Assembly (NCBI RefSeq): GCF_023343835.1
Contig: NC_064437.1
Coordinates: forward strand, 54,696,972 to 54,760,971
DNA length: 64,000 bases
Reading direction: 5' to 3'
Source of the DNA: Lagopus muta
Lineage: Eukaryota; Chordata; Aves; Galliformes; Phasianidae
The notes beneath the pieces are model-generated. The model saw only the letters and a list, made by a program, of their open reading frames with translations. It had not been told where the DNA came from and did no database searches. Of this stretch, positions 12,681 to 21,776 are shown piece after piece. The translations under genes were made by a program, and so were the position numbers. Position 1 is the first letter of the stretch. Each line of letters begins with the position of its first letter.

Positions 12681-12693
12681 GTCTCCTAGAAAC
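12681..12693 (-). promoter_or_regulatory. RFX X-box in CFAP43 promoter
   Basis: Minus strand GTTTCTAGGAGAC, an imperfect palindrome of the X-box type bound by RFX factors, which drive ciliary genes. It sits 12 bp upstream of the CFAP43 ATG and about 60 bp downstream of a CCAAT box. It differs by one base from the X-box upstream of CFAP58 at 56573. Confidence 0.65.
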
Positions 12694-12820
12694 AAGAACG
12701 GCTGCTGCTATTAGCTGAAACGGCTCCTCGCACCAAGATGAAAGCAGATAGCTGATTGGCTCGCGCACCTGCAGCAACCAACCAACCAACGAGCGCGCGC
12801 GAGAGTATGAGTGGGGAGGA

Positions 12821-14200
12821 TTTAAAGGACCAGCTCACTTACAGCAATGCAGCTTGTATACAAGGGTGTGCAGTTCTGCTCTTTGTGATCTTAATTATCA
12901 TGTAATTAAAAGACCTCTCTGGACCACGACAAGCTCTTCTTCCTGACCCAAGGGTAATTCTACCTTTGATCTGGGCAATTATCTATTATCTCTATTGCTG
13001 ACCTGTGAGAATTCCGTCTGCCCTGAGTTTCTTAACCCAGTAATCGTGGCTGCAGATCTATCTGAGTCAGCCTTGGGGAAAAGGCTGCAGGTTCATTGCC
13101 CTGGCCACCCTGCCCCAGGTATGCCATTGCTACTCTTGTTCCAATGGCATGCTGCCTTTCTCATGGTGAGGTGTACCTGTTTCCCTGTGACTTCACTTCT
13201 CCTGCATAGTGGTACACCTCCTGCATAGCATACACCCTCACCCTCACACACACCACACCTCAGCTCTTCCTGGGTTGCTGAGATAGTGATGCTGGAGCTT
13301 TGAAGGCTGAGGAGCGAATGTCAGCTGGAAAGAGGAGGAAGGACAGTTACGACATTTATCTGCACGTTTACAGTTTATAGTGCTGCAGCACAGTAGGAAT
13401 CTCCAAGTACTTTTTAAGCAGTTAGCACTAGAAGCTCATGTTTCCCTTTCCTAAGCAGACGTTACAGCTTCTTACTTTTGCTATTGCTTCTCTGTGCTAT
13501 GGCAGCATGCACTCACACCCTGGCTCCATGGCATCTGCCTATTGCAGCAGGCAGCCCTTGCAACATTTGGGTTTCAACCTTCCTTTCTCTGGGTCACAGT
13601 TTATCAGACTGATGGAGTCTTTAATGGCTATAAGAAATTCCAACCTCTTTTTAACGACCCAAAATATTGCTGAAACCATACTAACAGTAGGTTGTGATCC
13701 CTCACACAGTTCTCTCAGGGGTGGGAGAAATTATTTTGTTGATAAAGGGCGTTTGCTGTGCAGGAAATTACCACACCCTTCCACTGTTGCATTGCTTATT
13801 AGTTGCATAACCAAACAGCAATGACTCAACAAAAAATCACTTTCTTCTTTCCCAGCAGGTAGTGCTGGCAGGTGTGCGGCCATGGCAGTGTTTGCCTGCA
13901 GGAGGGCTTGCATCAGAAATGTTGATCTTGTATGACAAGACCAAAGTAAAAGTCACCTGCTTCCCCGCTGCGGGAACGTGAATCCTCTAATGAGTCTCAG
14001 GAAATTCCACGTTCTCTGCCAGCCCAGACGGATTTGTGACAGATTTGCCCACCAGCAGGATGGCGGGGGCTGTCCCTCCCCTCAGCTGGAGCTGCTGCCT
14101 ATGAAATGCCATTTCCACGTAAGGCACAGCTCTGGGGAGCCTCTGGAATGGAGGCATTTTACTTCGGGGCTCGTCAGTCAGCTTAGGTAGCTTGTGAAAG
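12821..14200. other. CFAP43-GSTO1 intergenic spacer
   Basis: Head-to-head spacer of mixed composition. Short open frames (for example 13438-13824) have no recognisable similarity. No repeat recognised. Confidence 0.65.
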
Positions 14201-14378
14201 ACGTTCAGAGGAATGCGAATCCTCGCACCTCGGCCGAGCTCCTCGGCTCGGTTGGAAGCACGGGTTGCGCGGCCGCGGTTCCCGCCCATCCAAAGGCGGG
14301 GCGGGGCCGGCGGCGTCTTTAAGTGCCGCGCGTTGCGGTGCGGCGCACAGTTAGCGCGTTGCGGTGCGGTGTGGCGGC
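14201..14378 (+). promoter_or_regulatory. GSTO1 CpG-rich promoter and 5'UTR
   Basis: A CpG-dense block that continues through exons 1 and 2 to about 14590. A tandem Sp1 GC box (GGCGGGGCGGGGC, 14295-14307) is followed by a TATA-like TTTAAG at 14318-14323; a start site near 14345-14355 would fit but is inferred. The 16-mer GCGCGTTGCGGTGCGG occurs twice (14328-14343 and 14354-14369) just upstream of the ATG. Confidence 0.65.
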
Positions 14379-14412
14379 ATGGCAGGCGATCATTCTCGCA
14401 GCGTGGGCAAGG
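14379..14412 (+). CDS. GSTO1: GSTO1 exon 1
   Basis: ATG in context GGCGGCATGG; encodes [11 protein letters not shown] plus one base. Donor AAGG|GTAAGT. The short omega-specific N-terminal extension begins here. Confidence 0.93.
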
Positions 14413-17400
14413 GTAAGTACCAGCTGGGCGGGCGGCTCGTGCCGAGGCGCGGATCGCAGCTGTAACGGTCGGCTCCGTTCTTTCTTCAGGCAGCGCGGTG
14501 CCGGGGCCGGTGCCCGAGGGGGTGATCCGGCTGTACAGTATGCGCTTCTGCCCCTTCGCCCAGAGGACGCGCCTCGTTCTCCGTGCAAAGGGCATCAGGT
14601 GAGGCTTTTTTCCCCAGTTGGCAGTCACAGCATTTTACCCTGTTCTGAATAAGCGTGACTGTTGCCTGACAGTGTGCTGTTTGCTTTCCGTGTAAGCTGT
14701 GGCAGAGATGCTAAGGGGTAGCAATAGTCAGTGTGTAGTTATGCTGCCGCTTATAACATGTAGCACTAAGTGACCTTTTTAAACAGGTAAAGTGCCATGT
14801 TTCTATGGAATCTTATCTCTCTAAGAAACTTGTTCTAGTGTAATGATCTGGGAATCTCTTTTATTGCTAACTGGAGGTGGTAAGTACCTTTTGGTGGACA
14901 TCTGTTTACTTTGAATGTTTAGCTTTGTTTAGTAAATCTTTGGGTTTACTGGGAATTTTCTGGGAGTCCTGCTGGAAAGTAACTTACACTTTGCTAATAG
15001 ACAAATTTCAGTATATATTTTTTTAATTCAGTGTCTATTTGGCTTTTATTCTGTGTGTCTTTCCTATGCAAAGCCATAGGGATTGAAGGTTAGTAGTCTG
15101 AATGTTGTTGTGATTTGAACTTTGATGTAAAGTTAGATTAAAGTGGATCTGAATTCAGCTATGGCTTACTTGCAATCAAGTTCCTCTTTGAATGTCCCTG
15201 AGTTATCATATGATAAGCATGTGCTGCGTATTAAGGTTGACCTTTGTTATTAGCATGACTGGTAGGGCTGATGGTCAAAGCCTGTTTTTGTGTTGTATTA
15301 CCTTAATAGCTAAGTCACTGTTAGTCAGCACAGTTTTTCTCTGTGAAAAGAAGTGCTTTCTGGCAGTATTTGTAAGTGTCAAGTGGTTAATCCCAGAAAG
15401 AATTTCAGGGAAGACAAGGGGGAGCAAGAGAATGAGGATTCAGCTTCTGAAGTACTGTAACTATTGAAGTGTTATGACTGTATGTGGTGTAGACTGCAAT
15501 GGAGATGAACCTCTTTGGGTCTTGTTTCCTTCATTCTTTTAGGCATGAAGTAATTAACATCAATTTGAAGAACAAACCAGACTGGATTTTTGAGAAGAAC
15601 CCTTCTGGGCTGGTTCCTATTCTGGAGACCAGCAAGGGCCAGATAATCTATGAGTCCCCAATCACTTGTGAGTATTTGGATGAAGCATTTCCAGGGAGAA
15701 AGCTGATGCCTTCAGACCCATATGAGCGAGCCTTTCAGAAGATGCTTCTGGAAGACTTCTCAAAGGTACTGTGTGATCATGGTGGGATTGTGCTTTTTAA
15801 TTTATTAGAGCTTCAAAATCTGTAGCTGTATTGCCAATGCTGCTTTCATCACTTGAGAGGTCATGTGTGTAGGGGAACCATTTAAATAACCGGAGAAATC
15901 TGGAGTTTCTTACTATTAAGTCACTGTGCATCTGAATTGTATCCAGAATTAACGTAAGGGCATGGATTCAGGAAGATAGCTAAGCTGGTTAAGATATGTA
16001 TGTCTGAGGCATGATTCTGAGCATCCTACAATAGAGGAAACATTAATGGGCCCAACTAGCTGGATGCTTGGAATCTAGGCAGTAACAGTTGCTGTATGTT
16101 AATAAGTTTCCCTGTAGGAGGTACTAGAGCTGTATAAATGTGGAATGTGAAGAGTGCCTGACTGAAGGAGCCTTCAACCAAGGCCAGGAGATAGCTGGAC
16201 TAGCATAAGGAGGATGGCTTTGGCTTTCAGTATGGGGTGGAGGCTGGCTTTGTGGCTGACTGGAAGTAAGCTTCCTATGCTCTGTATGTATATAGTACAA
16301 GCATGTACATTTGAAGGGTCTATAAAACAAAATAAGACAGCTTGGGTATGAAGCAGAAGAGGAAGAGCCATGGAAGATGTAAAGAGAAATGTGAATGAAG
16401 GAGAAATATAAAAGGCCATAGGGAGGGGGAATTTGTTTACATCAGGCCTTTCTGAAAAGGTGTAATGGGAAAAGCTCTACAGGTAGAGCATCTGCAAGAA
16501 ATGAGCTGTGAATGTTAGTTGTATGAACAAGATCTTAAAAATATACGAACTTTGAAGAATATAAGTAAAGGGCAGCATTCTGTACTGTGTACTAATTTCT
16601 CTAGCAATTATAAAATTAGAAAATGTGTAGGCCTGTAGAAGCCTGCATATCTTGGGCTACTATTTTTCTCTTAAAAGTACCCTTAATGTTGATAACTAAA
16701 GTGCATTTGGTTTTCAGGAGCGTGTACCCAGGAAAAGAATATTGCTTTGCACTGTACCACTTTACTGGATGTGGGCCAACTGGAAACATGCTCCTCTTTT
16801 CATTGTTCTCTTACTGCAAGACTAGAATCCATTACTTGCATTTGATCTTTCTTTAACTCCCTTTTCTGAAGTATAAAATAATTTTATTCATGGACTTTAG
16901 CTTTTTCAAACTATCTCAGCATCTTAAGCTCCAAGTGATTTTTTTTGCATTATTGCAAAAGGTATTTTGAAAGCTTTCTCCTTTTTACAGATAACAGCTG
17001 TAATTTCCAAGGCACTCAAAGAAGGAGGCGATCTCACAGCGCTGATAGCAGAATTAGCTGGAAAGTTTGGCAAATTTGATGAGGTAAGAGCATTTCATGA
17101 TAGCAAGCAGCCTGGCAGTTGTGCTGTTCTTACCTACAACCCTGCTTTTTGTTATGCTTTTTTTGTTTGTTTGTTTTCCCCTCTCGTGCTTTGGCATTTA
17201 GAGCTAAATCTCTTCTCATTCATGTGATAGCTATAGCAGTGGACAGTCTTTCAATTTATTCCCCTTGGCCTGGGATGAACAACATCCCACTGAGTGTAAT
17301 CTGTCCTTTGCAGAAATCCAGCCCTGGGCTATGTTCTGCTACAGTGGTGTAGTGTGACTTCAGCTGAGCTCCAGGAAGTATCAGGTGGCTTTTTTGTGTT

Positions 17401-20400
17401 AGGAACTTCACAATCCTTATTTAGTGTCAGTAGTGGTTCTTGGATAGCCTAAAGAGCTGCTCGACTTGTCCTTATCACAGATCCATTCCTTGTACATTTT
17501 TAACAGTCACAGCTAATGCTTGTTTGGCTTGAGCAAGAACTGATGCTTCAGCATGTCTCTTCTGGTGCAAAGCTTGCAAAAGCTTTCCAGTACTTTCTTA
17601 TGCATTGTTTCCCTGCTCCCTTAAGCAGCCAAAGTAAAATTGCTTTCATTCAGTTTTCTCATCTGTCTGTCAGGCTGATGTTTGAGTAGTGCAGCTGATA
17701 CTTCAGTTCTTGGGAGAAACAAAGTGCATTTCTCTGTCCTGAAATACAAACCCATAGAACAATAATAAGAAATGAAGCTTCCTCCTACTTTATTTCTGTG
17801 AAGTACTTGTTACTCCTTTTGTGTCTCTAATGTACTCTGATGAATTCTATAGCTGTAGGTTGACTGAGGATGGCAGGGGCAGAGCTGAGCTAACATTGCT
17901 CAGTCCACTGTAATATATATTGTCTTAGTTTCAGCTGGAATTGTTTTTTTTTTTTTTTTCTTCAGAGTGCCTGATATGATGCTGTGTTTTGGTTTTGGGA
18001 GAAAAACAGTGTTGATAACATGCCAGTGTTTATAGGTACTACTAAGCAGTGCTGCGTAGAGCAATAATCAAGAAGGCACGTTTTTAAACATTACTGCATT
18101 GTGTTACTGCTACCCGATAGAGGGAGCTATGTTTCTATCTCTGGAACTGTGCTACTGTCAGGTAGCATTCTGTTAGACACCTGGTGATTTAAACAGCATT
18201 AGGAGTTTTTTGGAGGGACAGCTTTAAAGTTTCTGTTAAATTATGGAGACTGAGGGGCAAGCTGTATGATGCCCTAAATGCCATAGGAATTCCATCTTAA
18301 AAATGCCAAAGCCCCTAAAAACAGGGACTAGTCTTCTAAAAAGCAAGCTTGGGTCTGGAAAGTCCTGAAAGTGTTAAGCTTGGATCACTATGGCACTTGA
18401 AACATAACAGAAGCATTAAGTATAATAAGGAGAATGTGCTGCAAATATCCTTTTTTTTTTGTGGTCCTGCTGCTGTATGTGCTGAGCTGTGGAGGTCTCT
18501 TTCTGTTTCATGTGGATGTTATATTTCCTGTTCCTCCTGTGCCTGAAATCAAATCCAGTTCTAGATATGATGTTAGGAAGATTTTTCCTGACACCATCTG
18601 GACTCAAGTGCCATGGGTAAAGGAGTCCCTGCTAAAACTGTCTTCTACTTTAGCTGAATGTTGTGTTTACCTGACTTTGTTGTTCTAGAAATGTTTGTGC
18701 ATATTTAATTCATCTCAGCCATTGCAGCTTATTTACAGGTCAGAAATCACTAAATAACAAATTCTGTGAGATAGCTTCTGCAGGAAAAAAAAGGAATTTA
18801 TAGATCCCTAATGATTAATATTTTTGTGGCAGTTTTTGAACCAGCTCTGGAGAAGAAGTGGACTGACAGCGTATGAAGTAGTTAAATTTGCTATCACAGT
18901 TGCATTGCTTGCCAGTTCTGACTCCCCATACATTGCATGCATAAGGGAAATGTGCTGTACATGCATTATTTCCTGTCAGATTGCTTCAGGATGCCTGCAT
19001 TCCACCTCATGGTGGCTTTTAGTTACTGAAGTCTTCTTTCTGAGGATAATTGTTATCTCTTGTCCCTCACAGATTCTCTCTCAGCGCAACACTGTGTTTT
19101 ATGGTGGGGACTCCAGCTCCCTGATTGACTACATGATCTGGCCCTGGTTTGAACGCCTGGAAGCATTCCAGCTGAAGGAGTGAGTACCTTGTCTGGCTTC
19201 TAGCATGTTACCAAAGTGCTGCTGTATATTTTTTGTGTATTTGAATATATGCTGCAGCAAAGGGCTGCTTTCAAGTTTGGCTGAAGAAACTGTGAGCTTC
19301 CTTACAGTTTTGGGGCAGGGTAAACATCCTAAACCAGGGTAGGGATCTTATGAATAAATGCTTCCTTTCACCAGATCTGTTTTCCTAAAATTGTCAGATC
19401 TGGAAGTAGTGGTTAAAATACAGGACTTTATTTCCATTTGTACAAGATAGAAGAAACTGACCTTTATTGGAAGACATTACAGGCATACAAGCTGAGGTTT
19501 GAATTTGCTAATTGAAAACCTTAGGATTGAAATGGAATATCTCCTCTTCAGAAATCCTGGGCTGAGAAAGGAGACTTGTTCTGTGAAGAACAAAATGTGT
19601 CCTGTCTTACTATAGGTAGAAGATCAGTCCCTTTTGTAATAGATTTCTTTTTAATACGTAATGTAGGAAACTGGCGTCAGAGGAGAACTGCTTTATAGCT
19701 GGTTTAACGCTGGGCCAAAGAGTCAGCTTGTATGAGGACATGGGTGATAAAATGAAAAAATGTGTTGTTTTAATGTGGTGGAGAGCTAAACACCATGCAG
19801 ACACTTGCTCAGGGAGGTGGGGAAGAAAATTGTGAAGTGCAAGAATTCATGTGTTGACACAAAGACAGTTTAATAAGAAATTAAAAAGGGAAAGAAAAAC
19901 AACAGCGAAAGAATAAACAGCAAGTGATGCACAAAACAATTGCTTGCCTCTCACCAACCAATGCCCAGCCAGTCCTTGAGCAGCAGTGGCCCTCCTGGCC
20001 AATTCTCCTGTTTTATTGCTCAGCATACTGTCATATGGTGAGGAATGTCCCTTTGGCCACTTTGGTCTGGGTCTGCTCTCCTGCTTCTGTCCTGCTCCCA
20101 GTCTCTTTGCTGTCAGGACAGTATAAGAAGCTGAAAGGTCCTTAGTGTAAGCACTGCTACATAACAACTGAAACATCAAAATCTGAACCTGAAGTACAGC
20201 ACCATACCAGCTAGGAAGAAAACTAATTCTATCCCATCTGGAACAAGGAGAATGAGTATAGAACTGATGCATCTTGGTGACTAAATTGTTCTAGAAGATT
20301 GAGGAAGATGCAAGGAATCCTGCAAATGAATTAAAACTATTGTAAGATGAGGACTTTGTTATGGGCTGCTGCTCTGCTTTGTTTTCTGTGTGATCCTTCA

Positions 20401-21334
20401 TTGGGAGGGGAAATGTTACAAGCTATGCAGGACCAGAGGCCTAGAATTACCAAGGTGCTTGAATGTCAAGTATCTGGACCATTGTGTGTTAAGACGCTTT
20501 CTGAATAAGAGTTAAGAGCCACCTAGGAAAACTGTACATTAACTAAACTTGGGATTTGGAAATTGGAATGCAGAATACCTCAAGTCAGCGTACCAGGAGA
20601 GAACAAAAAAAGTTTGCACTGTTAAGCTTTCAGTTTGTCATGTACTACTTAAGTGTGTTCAAGTGGATTTGTGGATTTTGTTGGCTGTATCTTGTTTCCT
20701 CAATAGACTGTCTGCATTTTGAGCTGCTGGGTTGCAGACTAAGTCTTCTCAGTCTTCTAGAGAGGAGAGAAGCTTGTGAGTTGTGAAGGGTTGTTCGTTA
20801 AAGAATTGCCACTGAGTGCTCAAGAGGGAGGCAGAGGTGTGTGCAAGTGTCTGTCCTCAGCTCAGAGCAGATTAGAGATATGAATAGGGTCTTCTGTAGT
20901 AGGAATAACACAAGAAACTTATTGATATCTTGCACAATAATTGTTCTTCCTCTTTGTCAGCTTTGCAGAGTGATCAAACTCTGAAAGAACTGTCTTGCTT
21001 TCCAAATGCCAATCTATCTTCTATGACCTGTTACATACTTGTCACTTGCTCTGAGCTGAATGTTACACTGTGAGGGAAAGCAAAACCAGTAGTAAAACAG
21101 AACTTCTAAAGCTGCTTTCCTTCCTCGAAGCCCTCCTTATTTCCTGCTTGTGTTATTCAGACTCTTTCTTTTTTCCATAGTGCTTTGACTCATACTCCAA
21201 AACTCCAATGCTGGATGGAGGCCATGAAGAAGGACCCAGCTGTCAAAGATACGATCACTGACCCACAAACACTCAAAGTTTTCCACCAGCTCTATTTCAA
21301 GAACAGTCCAGAAGCGTGTGATTATGGGCTTTGA
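14379..21334 (+). CDS. GSTO1: Glutathione S-transferase omega 1, complete six-exon gene
   Basis: Cytosolic omega-class glutathione transferase with thioltransferase, dehydroascorbate-reductase and methylarsonate-reductase activities in characterised orthologues. Exons 14379-14412, 14490-14598, 15543-15765, 16991-17083, 19073-19179 and 21181-21334 join to 720 nt (239 aa plus stop; human is 241), all with GT-AG ends and matching phases. The thioredoxin-like domain spans about residues 23-100: the omega active site RFCPF has Cys32 at the same position as in human, and the glutathione-contact residues Lys59, Val72 before cis-Pro73, and Glu85-Ser86 are kept. The helical C-terminal domain (about 105-239) includes [13 protein letters not shown] and ends EACDYGL. 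The gene looks intact. Introns 4 and 5 hold LTR sequence. No GSTO2 follows. Confidence 0.96.
14490..14598 (+). CDS. GSTO1: GSTO1 exon 2, catalytic cysteine
   Basis: Acceptor TTTCTTCAG|G, donor CATCAG|GTGAGG. Encodes residues 12-47 with PGPVPEG, then [20 protein letters not shown]. Cys32 is the glutathione-reactive residue of the omega class (Ser or Tyr in most other GSTs). Intron 1 is only 77 bp. Confidence 0.95.
14599..15542 (+). other. GSTO1 intron 2
   Basis: 0.94 kb, T-rich on the plus strand. No repeat or extra exon recognised. Confidence 0.75.
15543..15765 (+). CDS. GSTO1: GSTO1 exon 3
   Basis: Acceptor TTCTTTTAG|G, donor CAAAG|GTACTG. Encodes [22 protein letters not shown] and [16 protein letters not shown], completing the thioredoxin fold and its glutathione site, and entering the helical domain (LLEDFSK). 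Ends in phase 0. Confidence 0.95.
15766..16990 (+). other. GSTO1 intron 3
   Basis: 1.2 kb with no recognised repeat. Antisense open frames at 16124-16419 are not supported by similarity. Confidence 0.7.
16991..17083 (+). CDS. GSTO1: GSTO1 exon 4
   Basis: A 93-nt, phase-0 exon between CTTTTTACAG and GAG|GTAAGA. Encodes [14 protein letters not shown] and [10 protein letters not shown], a helical-domain segment that varies most among omega GSTs. Exact phase fit with both neighbours supports it. Confidence 0.93.
17084..19072 (+). other. GSTO1 intron 4
   Basis: 2.0 kb, holding an LTR fragment at about 17920-18085. The rest is unassigned. Confidence 0.75.
17920..18085 (+). mobile_element. Avian endogenous-retrovirus LTR fragment (5' part)
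   Basis: The order TGTCTTAGTTTCAGCTGG, GATGCTGTGTTTTGGTTTTG, AAAACAGTGTTGATAACATG, AAGCAGTGCTGCGTAGAG matches the start of a common avian ERV LTR. It is interrupted by an expanded T-run (17943-17959) and lacks the 3' part. No retroviral coding sequence lies beside it. Confidence 0.65.
19073..19179 (+). CDS. GSTO1: GSTO1 exon 5
   Basis: Acceptor CCCTCACAG|A, donor AAGGA|GTGAGT. Encodes [20 protein letters not shown] and [14 protein letters not shown], the most conserved block of the C-terminal domain. Confidence 0.95.
19180..21180 (+). other. GSTO1 intron 5
   Basis: 2.0 kb, holding a nearly full-length LTR in antisense orientation at about 19840-20250; the rest is unassigned. Confidence 0.75.
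19840..20250 (-). mobile_element. Avian endogenous-retrovirus solo LTR, antisense to GSTO1
   Basis: On the minus strand the landmarks run in order: GGGATAGAATTAGTTTTCTTC, AGCTGGTATGGTGCTGTAC, AGCAGTGCTTACACTAAGGAC, GGCCAAAGGGACATTCC, CACCATATGACAG, and near the 3' end TTAAACTGTCTTTGTGTCAA. This is the layout of a common avian ERV LTR family. No internal gag, pol or env is present, so it is a solo LTR. The exact family and TSD were not determined. Confidence 0.7.
21181..21334 (+). CDS. GSTO1: GSTO1 exon 6 with stop codon
   Basis: Acceptor TTTTTCCATAG|T. Encodes [20 protein letters not shown], then [18 protein letters not shown] and TGA at 21332-21334. Confidence 0.95.
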
Positions 21335-21653
21335 GATGTCAGTGGACACATGTTTGCTGAAGTATCAGTGCCTCTCTTCAGTGTGAGCTTTGAGGATCTA
21401 GTGTTATTTGATGTGGGGTCTTGTCTGGTTGCGTTACTTAATGTTTGGGTGCATCTATGCTGGAAAGAGCAAAACCTCTTTCCTGTTAGGAGGAGGAGGA
21501 GGCAGACAGCCATTGCTGACTGTGTATTCTATGTGAAAGAAAATAGTGGCTTTACTCAGAGGTGACCTGTCATCTGTAGCCTATTTGCAGGTATTTCTTT
21601 TGGGTGGTTCTTGAGCTGACTCTCTTACTTGGGTAAAAGTTGTAATGCTTGAA

Positions 21654-21659
21654 AATAAA
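21654..21659 (+). terminator. GSTO1 polyadenylation signal
   Basis: AATAAA 320 bp past the GSTO1 stop, followed within about 40 bp by a T-rich stretch. The 3'UTR would be about 21335-21680. Confidence 0.75.
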
Positions 21660-21776
21660 AGCAAATGTTTTAAGTGCAGTTATTTCTTCCCCTTTATAAG
21701 CATTTTTTTGTGCAGAGGGAAGTGAGGTACTGTCAAAAAAAACAAACAGGAGGAGTTAAACTGTGGTGTAACTGGA

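Larger units (their letters stand above)
12430..12820. promoter_or_regulatory. CpG-rich promoter of CFAP43
   Basis: A GC- and CpG-rich block inside AT-rich flanks, centred on CFAP43 exon 1. On the minus strand, going toward the ATG at 12669, it holds an inverted CCAAT box (12755-12759, ATTGG on plus), an RFX X-box (12681-12693) and a YY1 motif at the start codon. No good TATA box is seen, as is usual for a CpG promoter. Confidence 0.75.

Noticed and set aside
12670-12789. Upstream extension of the CFAP43 frame beyond ATG 12669
   Set aside because: The extension opens only at a TTG codon and has no ATG; it covers the X-box and CCAAT box. The ATG at 12669 has a good Kozak context.
14160-14190. 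Possible antioxidant-response element in the GSTO1 promoter (CTCGTCAGTCAGC)
   Set aside because: Neither strand gives the TGACNNNGC core with correct spacing; only near-matches are present.
13987-14628. 213-codon minus-strand open frame over the GSTO1 promoter and exons 1-2
   Set aside because: Arg/Ala/Pro-rich composition typical of CpG-island antisense frames; GSTO1 on the other strand explains the region.
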